A DNA stretch of 64,000 nucleotides. Origin: Euglena gracilis (taxonomy: Eukaryota; Euglenida; Euglenophyceae; Euglenales). The translations under genes were made by a program, and so were the position numbers. This document shows, in pieces, positions 43,604 through 57,900 of the stretch. Within the stretch, counting starts at the first letter, position 1. Every line of letters starts with the position of its first letter. The stretch lies in the NCBI GenBank assembly GCA_039621445.1, contig CP154957.1, forward strand, positions 17,368,595-17,432,594. The letters run 5' to 3'. The notes under the pieces are model-generated. The model was not told the origin of the DNA. It worked only from the letters and a program-made list of their open reading frames with translations, and did no database searches.

Positions 43604-45638
43604 TTGCTCAGTACCGCCCCCCCTGGGGGCGTTTGGCCCCCCTCCCTTCATGCAAACTTGGCCCCCTAAAGTGGGCCTTCGGCCTTTTGCACATGGCTGC
43701 CAAAATGCTTGACATACAAACCTGGCCCCCCTAAGGTTGGCCCCCTGGCCTTGCCTTCAGTCATGCCCGCCGACGCCCTGCACCGTTTCCATTTTGGGCC
43801 ACGGCTTTCCCTTCTCTGCCCGCACCAGGTGCCCGGCCCCGGGCTCTGGTAGCGATGCGGACCCCCTTTGCTTCGCCTCCGCCTCTGGAGCCTCCCAACA
43901 CACAGACCTACGCCCACGCCCAATCCGTGAGGTGTCTCCCACGTGGGCCACAGTGCACACCAGATTCCTGCTGTGTGAGAAAGGCACGTTGGGTTTTTTC
44001 CCCTGCAACACAACCCCTAGGGATGATTATGGGAATGGGCTGAATGAAAGTTCTGAAAATAATTGTCAGTTGGTAGGAGGGCACCTTTTCCTTTTTCACT
44101 TTTCCGGGCTTTTTAGGTCACAATTTTCCTTTCGGCATTTTCTGCTACAAATGGGTGTGGGGCATGCCCCCCCCCCACCCCTCCCACCACCTCCCACCTG
44201 GAGGGTAATGCAGCGCCTAGCAAACCTGGCACGTTGGGAAAATGAGCTTCTGTGAAAGTTGGACTCATTCCTGCCGCGTGTCATTGTTGACATGAACCGT
44301 CCTTCTTAATGTGCGCTGTGCCACGCTGGTAGCAAGCAGACATTGACCTGGAACCGGAGCATCGCAACCACCCAGGAGTGGCTCGGTACCCCCCTACAAC
44401 CAAGGTTCGATATAAGGAGGGCGTACATGGTTTAGGTGGGGGGGGTGTCCCCCCCACCCCCCCCTCCTGGCCCGCAGGGGGGGTCCGGACCGACCCTGGG
44501 GGGGGGGGGTACCCGGGACCCCCCCCCCCAAAAAGGGTCAATTTTTTCCTCCGGCGCTTCGCGCCGAATTTTTTTTGCATTTTTGGCCAATTTTTGCCCA
44601 AAAAGTGCCCAAAATGGCACTTTTGGTCATTTTGGGGGGTCAAATTTTTTCGGCCCGGCGCTTTGCGCCGGGCCGAAAATCGGTCACCCTGACCACGCCA
44701 CTGTTTAGGTGGGGGTTGTGTCCCCCCCCCCCCCCCCCCCCCCCTCCTGGCCCGCAGGGGGGGGGTCCGGACCACCCTCCCCCTCCTCTCCTTATATCGA
44801 ACCCTGCCTACAACCCCCGGTAGCTTGGCCCCCCCTCCTTACATGCAAATTTGGCCCCCCTAAAGTGGACCTTCGGCCTTTTGCACATGGCCGCCAAAAT
44901 GCTTGACATACAAACCTGGCCCCCCTAAGGTTGGCCCCCTGGCCTTGCCTTCAGTCATGCCCGCCGACGCCCTGCACCGTTTCCATTTTGGGCCACGGCT
45001 TTCCCTTCTCTGCCCGCACCAGGTGCCCGGCCCCGGGCTCTGGTAGCGATGCGGACCCCCTTTGCTTCGCCTCCGCCTCTGGAGCCTCCCAACACACAGA
45101 CCTACGCCCACGCCCAATCCGTGAGGTGTCTCCCACGTGGGCCACAGTGCACACCAGATTCCTGTTGTGTGAAAAGGTCACACTGGATTTCTCCCTGCAA
45201 CACAACCCCTAAGGATGATTATGGGAATGGGCTGAATGGAAATTCTGATGAAATAATCGGCAGTTGGCAGGAGGTCACCACCCTTCCCCTTTCCATCTTT
45301 CCAGGGATGCTGCTTTTAGGTCACAATTTCCCTTTTGGCACTTTCTGCTACAAATGGGTGTGGGGCATGCCCCCCCCCACCTACCCCAGTTGGTGGGTAA
45401 TGCAGCACCTATTGAACTGGGCATGTTAGGAAAATGAGTTTCTGTGAAATTTGTACACATTCTTGTCACATGTCATTGTGGACATGAACCGTCTTTTTTG
45501 CTGTGCCACGCTGATAGTTTGACGCAAGGCGCAAGCAGACATTGACCTGGAACCGGAGCATCGCAACCACCCAGGGGTTGCTCGGCACCCCCCCCCCCCC
45601 GGGCGTTGGTCCCCCCCGGGGCGCTTGGCCCCCCTCCC
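43604..45638. repeat. Tandem duplication of a 0.75-kb unit (two copies and a start of a third)
   Basis: Copy 1 (about 43604-44400) and copy 2 (about 44816-45580) share long near-identical stretches, such as CAAAATGCTTGACATACAAA, through to ATCGCAACCACCCAGG. A third copy begins at about 45581, stops at 45638, and resumes at about 58558. No coding content is recognised. Confidence 0.85.
44402..44806. mobile_element. 405-bp MITE with 9-bp target duplication
   Basis: Ends are AAGGTTCGATATAAGGAG and CTCCTTATATCGAACCCTG, an inverted repeat of about 16 bp. Flanked by CCTACAACC at 44393-44401 and 44807-44815. The interior has C/G runs, a repeated CTCCTGGCCCGCAGGGGGG motif and GGCGCTTCGCGCC hairpins. 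No ORF, so non-autonomous. The 9-bp duplication would suit Mutator-like elements, but the ends are too short to assign a family. Confidence 0.82.
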
Positions 45639-45898
45639 GGCCCCAAACATTAGACTGGGGGGGGTTCTGGCTAGTCGACCGACTAGTCGGTCGATTAGCC
45701 AGTTGCCCTACCGACTAGTCGACCGACTAGTCGGTGGACTAGTCGGTACAAGGGGGGGGTACTGGCTGTGGGAGCAACTGGCAGTCGGTCGACTAGTCGA
45801 CCGACTAGCCACTCTAATGTACCAAAGGGGGGGGGGGTCACCGACCTTTTAAGCCCCCCCCCCCAACATTGATTTGACTTGTTTTGACCTAGAATTTC
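45639..45898 (+). repeat. Left terminal inverted repeat with CTAGTCGAC palindromes
   Basis: Pairs with 58400-58557. An extra block of roughly 90 bp (about 45700-45785) with further TAGTCGACCGACTAGTCGG palindromes is present only on this side. Confidence 0.8.
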
Positions 45899-45947
45899 AA
45901 AGAAAACACGTCTAAAGCCTTCAAAGTTGTCTAAAACATCCCTTTTG

Positions 45948-48900
45948 TTTCCAAAACGGTTCGGCAACACAAGGGGTTTTGTTATTTTGGGACCCTGGGA
46001 CAGTTGAGCAGCAAAAGGAATTCGCTTCCAAAACGGTTCGGCAACACAAGGGATTTTGTTATTTGGAGCCCTGGGACAGTTGAGCGAGCAACAGAAGGAA
46101 TTCGCTTCCAAAGCGGTTCGGCAACACAAGGGATTTTGTTATTTTGGGACCCTGGGACAGTTGAGCAGCAAAAGGAATTCGCTTCCAAAACGTTTCGGCA
46201 ACACAAGGCGTTTTGTTATTTTGGGGCCCTGGGACGGTTGAGCAACAGAAGGAATTCGCTACCAAAACGGTTCGGCAACACAAGGGGTTTTGTTATTTTG
46301 GGACCTTGGGACAGTTGAGCAGCAAAAGGAATTCGCTTCCAAAACGGTTCGGCAACATAAGGGATTTTGTTATTTTGGGGCCCTGGGACAGTTGAGCACC
46401 AAAAGGGATTGGCTTCCAAAACAGTTTGGCAACACATGGGGGTTTTGTTATTTTGGGACCCTGGGACAGTTGAGCAACAAAAGGGATTGGCTTCCAAAAC
46501 GGTTCGGCAACACAAGGGATTTTGTTATTTTGGGGCCCTGGGACAGTTGAGCAACAAAAGGAATTCGCTTCCAAAACGGTTCGGCAACATAAGGGATTTT
46601 GTTATTTTGGGGCCCTGGGACAGTCGAGCAACAGAAGGAATTCGCTTCCAAAACGGTTCGGCAACACAAGGTGTTTTGTTTTTTTGGGGCCCTGGGACAG
46701 TCGAGCAACAGAAGGAATTCGCTTCCAAAACGGTTCGGCAACACATGGGGGTTTTGTTATTTTGGGGCCCTGGGACAGTTGAGCAACAAAAGGGATTGGT
46801 TTCCAAAACGGTTCGGCAACACAAGGGATTTTGTTATTTTGGGGCCCTGGGACAGTCGAGCAACAGAAGGAATTCGCTTCCAAAACGGTTCGGCAACACA
46901 AGGTGTTTTGTTTTTTTGGGGCCCTGGGACAGTCGAGCAACAGAAGGAATTCGCTTCCAAAACGTTTCGGCAACACAAGGCGTTTTGTTATTTTGGGACC
47001 CTAGGACAGTTGAGCAACAGAAGGAATTCGCTACCAAAACGGTTCGGCAACACAAGGGGTTTTGTTATTTTGGGACCTTGGGACAGTTGAGCAGCAAAAG
47101 GAATTCGCTTCCAAAACGGTTCGGCAACATAAGGGATTTTGTTATTTTGGGGCCTTGGGACAGTTGAGCACCAAAAGGGATTGGCTTCCAAAACAGTTTG
47201 GCAACACATGGGGGTTTTGTTATTTTGGGACCCTGGGACAGTTGAGCAACAAAAGGGATTGGCTTCCAAAACGGTTCGGCAACACAAGGGATTTTGTTAT
47301 TTTGGGGCCCTGGGACAGTTGAGCAACAAAAGGAATTCGCTTCCAAAACGGTTCGGCAACATAAGGGATTTTGTTATTTTGGGGCCCTGGGACAGTCGAG
47401 CAACAGAAGGAATTCGCTTCCAAAACGGTTCGGCAACACAAGGTGTTTTGTGTTTTTGGGGCCCTGGGACAGTTGAGCAACAAAAGGGATTGGTTTCCAA
47501 AACGGTTCGGCAACACAAGGGATTTTGTTATTTTGGGGCCCTGGGACAGTCGAGCAACAGAAGGAATTCGCTTCCAAAACGGTTCGGCAACACAAGGTGT
47601 TTTGTTTTTTTGGGGCCCTGGGACAGTCGAGCAACAGAAGGAATTCGCTTCCAAAACGGTTCGGCAACACAAGGGGTTTTGTTATTTTGGGACCCTAGGA
47701 CAGTTGAGCAGCAGAAGGAATTCGCTTCCAAAACGGTTCGGCAACACAAGGGATTTTGTTATTTTGGGGCCCTGGGACAGTTGAGCAACAAAAGGAATTC
47801 GCTTCCAAAACGGTTCGGCAACATAAGGGATTTTGTTATTTTGGGACCCTGGGACAGTTGAGCACCAAAAGGGTTTGGCTTCCAAAACGGTTCGGCAACA
47901 CATGGGGGTTTTGTTATTTTGGGGCCCTGGGACAGTCGAGCAACAGAAGGAATTCGCTTCCAAAACGGTTCGGCAACACAAGGTGTTTTGTTTTTTTGGG
48001 GCCCTGGGACAGTCGAGCAACAGAAGGAATTCGCTTCCAAAACGGTTCGGCAACACAAGGGGTTTTGTTATTTTGGGACCCTGGGACAGTTGAGCAGCAA
48101 AAGGAATTCGCTTCCAAAACGGTTCGGCAACACAAGGTGTTTTGTTATTTTGGGGCCCTGGGACAGTTGAGCAACAGAAGGAATTCCCTTCCAAAGCGGT
48201 TCGGCAACACAAGGGGTTTTGTTATTTTGAGGCCCTTGGACAGTTGAGCAACAGAAGGAATTCGCTTCCAACGCGGTTCGGCAACACAAGGGATTTTGTT
48301 ATTTTGGGGCCCTGGGACAGTCGAGCAACAGAAGGAATTCGCTTCCAAAACGGTTCGGCAACACAAGGGGTTTTGTTATTTTGGGGCCCTGGGACAGTTG
48401 AGCAGCAGAAGGAATTCGCTTCCAAAACGGTTCGGCAACACAAGGGATTTTGTTATTTTGGGGCCCTGGGACAGTTGAGCAACAAAAGGAATTCGCTTCC
48501 AAAACGGTTCGGCAACATAAGGGATTTTGTTATTTTGGGACCCTGGGACAGTTGAGCACCAAAAGGGATTGGCTTCCAAAACGGTTCGGCAACACATGGG
48601 GGTTTTGTTATTTTGGGGCCCTGGGACAGTTGAGCAACAAAAGGGATTGGTTTCCAAAACGGTTCGGCAACACAAGGGATTTTGTTATTTTGGGGCCCTG
48701 GGACAGTCGAGCAACAGAAGGAATTCGCTTCCAAAACGGTTCGGCAACACAAGGTGTTTTGTTTTTTTGGGGCCCTAGGACAGTCGAGCAACAGAAGGAA
48801 TTCGCTTCCAAAACGGTTCGGCAACACAAGGGGTTTTGTTATTTTGGGACCCTGGGACAGTTGAGCAGCAAAAGGAATTCGCTTCCAAAACGGTTCGGCA

Positions 48901-51900
48901 ACACAAGGTGTTTTGTTATTTTGGGGCCCTGGGACAGTTGAGCAACAGAAGGAATTCCCTTCCAAAGCGGTTCGGCAACACAAGGGGTTTTGTTATTTTG
49001 AGGCCCTTGGACAGTTGAGCAACAGAAGGAATTCGCTTCCAACGCGGTTCGGCAACACAAGGGATTTTGTTATTTTGGGGCCCTGGGACAGTCGAGCAAC
49101 AGAAGGAATTCGCTTCCAAAACGGTTCGGCAACACAAGGGGTTTTGTTATTTTGGGACCCTAGGACAGTTGAGCAGCAGAAGGAATTCGCTTCCAAAAAC
49201 GGTTCGGCAACACAAGGGATTTTGTTATTTTGGGGCCCTGGGACAGTTGAGCAACAAAAGGAATTCGCTTCCAAAACGGTTCGGCAACATAAGGGATTTT
49301 GTTATTTTGGGACCCTGGGACAGTTGAGCAGCAAAAGGAATTCGCTTCCAAAACGGTTCGGCAACACAAGGTGTTTTGTTATTTTGGGGCCCTGGGACAG
49401 TTGAGCAACAGAAGGAATTCCCTTCCAAAGCGGTTCGGCAACACAAGGGGTTTTGTTATTTTGAGGCCCTTGGACAGTTGAGCAACAGAAGGAATTCGCT
49501 TCCAACGCGGTTCGGCAACACAAGGGATTTTGTTATTTTGGGGCCCTGGGACAGTCGAGCAACAGAAGGAATTCGCTTCCAAAACGGTTCGGCAACACAA
49601 GGGGTTTTGTTATTTTGGGGCCCTGGGACAGTTGAGCAGCAGAAGGAATTCGCTTCCAAAACGGTTCGGCAACACAAGGGATTTTGTTATTTTGGGGCCC
49701 TGGGACAGTTGAGCAACAAAAGGAATTCGCTTCCAAAACGGTTCGGCAACATAAGGGATTTTGTTATTTTGGGACCCTGGGACAGTTGAGCACCAAAAGG
49801 GATTGGCTTCCAAAACGGTTCGGCAACACATGGGGGTTTTGTTATTTTGGGGCCCTGGGACAGTTGAGCAACAAAAGGGATTGGTTTCCAAAACGGTTCG
49901 GCAACACAAGGGATTTTGTTATTTTGGGGCCCTGGGACAGTCGAGCAACAGAAGGAATTCGCTTCCAAAACGGTTCGGCAACACAAGGTGTTTTGTTTTT
50001 TTGGGGCCCTAGGACAGTCGAGCAACAGAAGGAATTCGCTTCCAAAACGGTTCGGCAACACAAGGGGTTTTGTTATTTTGGGACCCTGGGACAGTTGAGC
50101 AGCAAAAGGAATTCGCTTCCAAAACGGTTCGGCAACACAAGGTGTTTTGTTATTTTGGGGCCCTGGGACAGTTGAGCAACAGAAGGAATTCCCTTCCAAA
50201 GCGGTTCGGCAACACAAGGGGTTTTGTTATTTTGAGGCCCTTGGACAGTTGAGCAACAGAAGGAATTCGCTTCCAACGCGGTTCGGCAACACAAGGGATT
50301 TTGTTATTTTGGGGCCCTGGGACAGTCGAGCAACAGAAGGAATTCGCTTCCAAAACGGTTCGGCAACACAAGGGGTTTTGTTATTTTGGGACCCTAGGAC
50401 AGTTGAGCAGCAGAAGGAATTCGCTTCCAAAAACGGTTCGGCAACACAAGGGATTTTGTTATTTTGGGGCCCTGGGACAGTTGAGCAACAAAAGGAATTC
50501 GCTTCCAAAACGGTTCGGCAACATAAGGGATTTTGTTATTTTGGGACCCTGGGACAGTTGAGCACCAAAAGGGATTGGCTTCCAAAACGGTTCGGCAACA
50601 CAAGGGGTTTTGTTATTTTGGGACCCTAGGACAGTTGATCAGCAGAAGGAATTCGCTTCCAAAACGGTTCGGCAACACAAGGGATTTTGTTATTTTGGGG
50701 CCCTGGGACAGTTGAGCAACAAAAGGGATTGGTTTCCAAAACGGTTCGGCAACATAAGGGATTTTGTTATTTTGGGGCCCTGGGACAGTCGAGCAACAGA
50801 AGGAATTCGCTTCCAAAACGGTTCGGCAACACAAGGTGTTTTGTTTTTTTGGGGCCCTGGGACAGTCGAGCAACAGAAGGAATTCGCTTCCAAAACGGTT
50901 CGGCAACACAAGGGGTTTTGTTATTTTGGGACCCTGGGACAGTTGAGCAGCAAAAGGAATTCGCTTCCAAAACGGTTCGGCAACACAAGGTGTTTTGTTA
51001 TTTTGGGGCCCTGGGACAGTTGAGCAGCAGAAGGAATTCGCTTCCAAAACGGTTCGGCAACACAAGGGATTTTGTTATTTTGGGGCCCTGGGACAGTTGA
51101 GCAACAAAAGGAATTCGCTTCCAAAACGGTTCGGCAACATAAGGGATTTTGTTATTTTGGGACCCTGGGACAGTTGAGCACCAAAAGGGATTGGCTTCCA
51201 AAACGGTTCGGCAACACATGGGGGTTTTGTTATTTTGGGGCCCTGGGACAGTTGAGCAACAAAAGGGATTGGTTTCCAAAACGGTTCGGCAACACAAGGG
51301 ATTTTGTTATTTTGGGGCCCTGGGACAGTCGAGCAACAGAAGGAATTCGCTTCCAAAACGGTTCGGCAACACAAGGTGTTTTGTTTTTTTGGGGCCCTAG
51401 GACAGTCGAGCAACAGAAGGAATTCGCTTCCAAAACGGTTCGGCAACACAAGGGGTTTTGTTATTTTGGGACCCTGGGACAGTTGAGCAGCAAAAGGAAT
51501 TCGCTTCCAAAACGGTTCGGCAACACAAGGTGTTTTGTTATTTTGGGGCCCTGGGACAGTTGAGCAACAGAAGGAATTCCCTTCCAAAGCGGTTCGGCAA
51601 CACAAGGGGTTTTGTTATTTTGAGGCCCTTGGACAGTTGAGCAACAGAAGGAATTCGCTTCCAACGCGGTTCGGCAACACAAGGGATTTTGTTATTTTGG
51701 GGCCCTGGGACAGTCGAGCAACAGAAGGAATTCGCTTCCAAAACGGTTCGGCAACACAAGGGGTTTTGTTATTTTGGGACCCTAGGACAGTTGAGCAGCA
51801 GAAGGAATTCGCTTCCAAAAACGGTTCGGCAACACAAGGGATTTTGTTATTTTGGGGCCCTGGGACAGTTGAGCAACAAAAGGAATTCGCTTCCAAAACG

Positions 51901-54900
51901 GTTCGGCAACATAAGGGATTTTGTTATTTTGGGACCCTGGGACAGTTGAGCACCAAAAGGGATTGGCTTCCAAAACGGTTCGGCAACACAAGGGGTTTTG
52001 TTATTTTGGGACCCTAGGACAGTTGAGCAGCAGAAGGAATTCGCTTCCAAAACGGTTCGGCAACACAAGGGATTTTGTTATTTTGGGGCCCTGGGACAGT
52101 TGAGCAACAAAAGGGATTGGTTTCCAAAACGGTTCGGCAACATAAGGGATTTTGTTATTTTGGGGCCCTGGGACAGTCGAGCAACAGAAGGAATTCGCTT
52201 CCAAAACGGTTCGGCAACACAAGGTGTTTTGTTTTTTTGGGGCCCTGGGACAGTCGAGCAACAGAAGGAATTCGCTTCCAAAACGGTTCGGCAACACAAG
52301 GGGTTTTGTTATTTTGGGACCCTGGGACAGTTGAGCAGCAAAAGGAATTCGCTTCCAAAACGGTTCGGCAACACAAGGTGTTTTGTTATTTTGGGGCCCT
52401 GGGACAGTTGAGCAACAGAAGGAATTCCCTTCCAAAGCGGTTCGGCAACACAAGGGGTTTTGTTATTTTGAGGCCCTTGGACAGTTGAGCAACAGAAGGA
52501 ATTCGCTTCCAACGCGGTTCGGCAACACAAGGGATTTTGTTATTTTGGGGCCCTGGGACAGTCGAGCAACAGAAGGAATTCGCTTCCAAAACGGTTCGGC
52601 AACACAAGGGGTTTTGTTATTTTGGGGCCCTGGGACAGTTGAGCAGCAGAAGGAATTCGCTTCCAAAACGGTTCGGCAACACAAGGGATTTTGTTATTTT
52701 GGGGCCCTGGGACAGTTGAGCAACAAAAGGAATTCGCTTCCAAAACGGTTCGGCAACATAAGGGATTTTGTTATTTTGGGACCCTGGGACAGTTGAGCAC
52801 CAAAAGGGATTGGCTTCCAAAACGGTTCGGCAACACAAGGGGTTTTGTTATTTTGGGGCCCTGGGACAGTTGAGCAACAAAAGGGATTGGTTTCCAAAAC
52901 GGTTCGGCAACACAAGGGATTTTGTTATTTTGGGGCCCTGGGACAGTCGAGCAACAGAAGGAATTCGCTTCCAAAACGGTTCGGCAACACAAGGTGTTTT
53001 GTTTTTTTTGGGGCCCTAGGACAGTCGAGCAACAGAAGGAATTCGCTTCCAAAACGGTTCGGCAACACAAGGGGTTTTGTTATTTTGGGACCCTGGGACA
53101 GTTGAGCAGCAAAAGGAATTCGCTTCCAAAACGGTTCGGCAACACAAGGTGTTTTGTTATTTTGGGGCCCTGGGACAGTTGAGCAACAGAAGGAATTCCC
53201 TTCCAAAGCGGTTCGGCAACACAAGGGGTTTTGTTATTTTGAGGCCCTTGGACAGTTGAGCAACAGAAGGAATTCGCTTCCAACGCGGTTCGGCAACACA
53301 AGGGATTTTGTTATTTTGGGGCCCTGGGACAGTCGAGCAACAGAAGGAATTCGCTTCCAAAACGGTTCGGCAACACAAGGGGTTTTGTTATTTTGGGACC
53401 CTAGGACAGTTGAGCAGCAGAAGGAATTCGCTTCCAAAAACGGTTCGGCAACACAAGGGATTTTGTTATTTTGGGGCCCTGGGACAGTTGAGCAACAAAA
53501 GGAATTCGCTTCCAAAACGGTTCGGCAACATAAGGGATTTTGTTATTTTGGGACCCTGGGACAGTTGAGCACCAAAAGGGATTGGCTTCCAAAACGGTTC
53601 GGCAACACAAGGGGTTTTGTTATTTTGGGACCCTAGGACAGTTGAGCAGCAGAAGGAATTCGCTTCCAAAACGGTTCGGCAACACAAGGGATTTTGTTAT
53701 TTTGGGGCCCTGGGACAGTTGAGCAACAAAAGGGATTGGTTTCCAAAACGGTTCGGCAACATAAGGGATTTTGTTATTTTGGGGCCCTGGGACAGTCGAG
53801 CAACAGAAGGAATTCGCTTCCAAAACGGTTCGGCAACACAAGGTGTTTTGTTTTTTTGGGGCCCTGGGACAGTCGAGCAACAGAAGGAATTCGCTTCCAA
53901 AACGGTTCGGCAACACAAGGGGTTTTGTTATTTTGGGACCCTGGGACAGTTGAGCAGCAAAAGGAATTCGCTTCCAAAACGGTTCGGCAACACAAGGTGT
54001 TTTGTTATTTTTGGGCCCTGGGACAGTTGAGCAGCAGAAGGAATTCGCTTCCAAAACGGTTCGGCAACACAAGGGATTTTGTTATTTTGGGGCCCTGGGA
54101 CAGTTGAGCAACAAAAGGAATTCGCTTCCAAAACGGTTCGGCAACATAAGGGATTTTGTTATTTTGGGACCCTGGGACAGTTGAGCACCAAAAGGGATTG
54201 GCTTCCAAAACGGTTCGGCAACACATGGGGGTTTTGTTATTTTGGGGCCCTGGGACAGTTGAGCAACAAAAGGGATTGGTTTCCAAAACGGTTCGGCAAC
54301 ACAAGGGATTTTGTTATTTTGGGGCCCTGGGACAGTCGAGCAACAGAAGGAATTCGCTTCCAAAACGGTTCGGCAACACAAGGTGTTTTGTTTTTTTGGG
54401 GCCCTAGGACAGTCGAGCAACAGAAGGAATTCGCTTCCAAAACGGTTCGGCAACACAAGGGGTTTTGTTATTTTGGGACCCTGGGACAGTTGAGCAGCAA
54501 AAGGAATTCGCTTCCAAAACGGTTCGGCAACACAAGGTGTTTTGTTATTTTGGGGCCCTGGGACAGTTGAGCAACAGAAGGAATTCCCTTCCAAAGCGGT
54601 TCGGCAACACAAGGGGTTTTGTTATTTTGAGGCCCTTGGACAGTTGAGCAACAGAAGGAATTCGCTTCCAACGCGGTTCGGCAACACAAGGGATTTTGTT
54701 ATTTTGGGGCCCTGGGACAGTCGAGCAACAGAAGGAATTCGCTTCCAAAACGGTTCGGCAACACAAGGGGTTTTGTTATTTTGGGACCCTAGGACAGTTG
54801 AGCAGCAGAAGGAATTCGCTTCCAAAACGGTTCGGCAACACAAGGGATTTTGTTAATTTGGGGCCCTGGGACAGTTGAGCAACAAAAGGAATTCGCTTCC

Positions 54901-57900
54901 AAAACGGTTCGGCAACATAAGGGATTTTGTTATTTTGGGACCCTGGGACAGTTGAGCACCAAAAGGGATTGGCTTCCAAAACGGTTCGGCAACACAAGGG
55001 GTTTTGTTATTTTGGGACCCTAGGACAGTTGAGCAGCAGAAGGAATTCGCTTCCAAAACGGTTCGGCAACACAAGGGATTTTGTTATTTTGGGGCCCTGG
55101 GACAGTTGAGCAACAAAAGGGATTGGTTTCCAAAACGGTTCGGCAACATAAGGGATTTTGTTATTTTGGGGCCCTGGGACAGTCGAGCAACAGAAGGAAT
55201 TCGCTTCCAAAACGGTTCGGCAACACAAGGTGTTTTGTTTTTTTGGGGCCCTGGGACAGTCGAGCAACAGAAGGAATTCGCTTCCAAAACGGTTCGGCAA
55301 CACAAGGGGTTTTGTTATTTTGGGACCCTGGGACAGTTGAGCAGCAAAAGGAATTCGCTTCCAAAACGGTTCGGCAACACAAGGTGTTTTGTTATTTTGG
55401 GGCCCTGGGACAGTTGAGCAACAGAAGGAATTCCCTTCCAAAGCGGTTCGGCAACACAAGGGGTTTTGTTATTTTGGGGCCCTGGGACAGTTGAGCAACA
55501 AAAGGAATTCGCTTCCAAAACGGTTCGGCAACATAAGGGATTTTTTTATTTTGGGACCCTGGGACAGTTGAGCACCAAAAGGGATTGGCTTCCAAAACGG
55601 TTCGGCAACACATGGGGGTTTTGTTATTTTGGGGCCCTGGGACAGTTGAGCAACAAAAGGGATTGGTTTCCAAACGGTTCGGCAACACAAGGGATTTTGT
55701 TATTTTGGGGCCCTGGGACAGTCGAGCAACAGAAGGAATTCGCTTCCAAAACGGTTCGGCAACACAAGGTGTTTTGTTTTTTTGGGGCCCTGGGACAGTC
55801 GAGCAACAGAAGGAATTCGCTTCCAAAACGGTTCGGCAACACAAGGGGTTTTGTTATTTTGGGACCCTAGGACAGTTGAGCAGCAGAAGGAATTCGCTTC
55901 CAAAACGGTTCGGCAACACAAGGGATTTTGTTATTTTGGGGCCCTGGGACAGTTGAGCAACAAAAGGAATTCGCTTCCAAAACGGTTCGGCAACATAAGG
56001 GATTTTGTTATTTTGGGACCCTGGGACAGTTGAGGACCAAAAGGGATTGGCTTCCAAAACGGTTCGGCAACACATCGGGGTTTTGTTATTTTGGGGCCCT
56101 GGGACAGTTGAGCAACAAAAGGGATTGGTTTCCAAAACGGTTCGGCAACACAAGGGATTTTGTTATTTTGGGGCCCTGGGACAGTCGAGCAACAGAAGGA
56201 ATTCGCTTCCAAAACGGTTCGGCAACACAAGGTGTTTTGTTTTTTTGGGGCCCTGGGACAGTCGAGCAACAGAAGGAATTCGCTTCCAAAACGGTTCGGC
56301 AACACAAGGGGTTTTGTTATTTTGGGACCCTGGGACAGTTGAGCAGCAAAAGGAATTCGCTTCCAAAACGGTTCGGCAACACAAGGTGTTTTGTTATTTT
56401 GGGGCCCTGGGACAGTTGAGCAACAGAAGGAATTCCCTTCCAAAGCGGTTCGGCAACACAAGGGGTTTTGTTATTTTGAGGCCCTTGGACAGTTGAGCAA
56501 CAGAAGGAATTCGCTTCCAACGCGGTTCGGCAACACAAGGGATTTTGTTATTTTGGGGCCCTGGGACAGTCGAGCAACAGAAGGAATTCGCTTCCAAAAC
56601 GGTTCGGCAACACAAGGGGTTTTGTTATTTTGGGACCCTAGGACAGTTGAGCAGCAGAAGGAATTCGCTTCCAAAACGGTTCGGCAACACAAGGGATTTT
56701 GTTATTTTGGGGCCCTGGGACAGTTGAGCAACAAAAGGAATTCGCTTCCAAAACGGTTCGGCAACATAAGGGATTTTGTTATTTTGGGACCCTGGGACAG
56801 TTGAGCACCAAAAGGGATTGGCTTCCAAAACGTTTCGGCAACACAAGGGGTTTTGTTATTTTGGGACCCTAGGACAGTTGAGCAGCAGAAGGAATTCGCT
56901 TCCAAAACGGTTCGGCAACACAAGGGATTTTGTTATTTTGGGGCCCTGGGACAGTTGAGCAACAAAAGGGATTGGTTTCCAAAACGGTTCGGCAACACAA
57001 GGTGTTTTGTTTTTTTGGGGCCCTGGGACAGTCGAGCAACAGAAGGAATTCGCTTCCAAAACGGTTCGGCAACACAAGGGGTTTTGTTATTTTGGGACCC
57101 TGGGACAGTTGAGCAGCAAAAGGAATTCGCTTCCAAAACGGTTCGGCAACACAAGGTGTTTTGTTATTTTGGGGCCCTGGGACAGTTGAGCAACAGAAGG
57201 AATTCCCTTCCAAAGCGGTTCGGCAACACAAGGGGTTTTGTTATTTTGAGGCCCTTGGACAGTTGAGCAACAGAAGGAATTCGCTTCCAACGCGGTTCGG
57301 CAACACAAGGGATTTTGTTATTTTGGGGCCCTGGGACAGTCGAGCAACAGAAGGAATTCGCTTCCAAAACGGTTCGGCAACACAAGGGGTTTTGTTATTT
57401 TGGGACCCTAGGACAGTTGAGCAGCAGAAGGAATTCGCTTCCAAAACGGTTCGGCAACACAAGGGATTTTGTTAATTTGGGGCCCTGGGACAGTTGAGCA
57501 ACAAAAGGAATTCGCTTCCAAAACGGTTCGGCAACATAAGGGATTTTGTTATTTTGGGACCCTGGGACAGTTGAGCACCAAAAGGGATTGGCTTCCAAAA
57601 CGGTTCGGCAACACAAGGGGTTTTGTTATTTTGGGACCCTAGGACAGTTGAGCAGCAGAAGGAATTCGCTTCCAAAACGGTTCGGCAACACAAGGGATTT
57701 TGTTATTTTGGGGCCCTGGGACAGTTGAGCAACAAAAGGGATTGGTTTCCAAAACGGTTCGGCAACATAAGGGATTTTGTTATTTTGGGGCCCTGGGACA
57801 GTCGAGCAACAGAAGGAATTCGCTTCCAAAACGGTTCGGCAACACAAGGTGTTTTGTTTTTTTGGGGCCCTGGGACAGTCGAGCAACAGAAGGAATTCGC

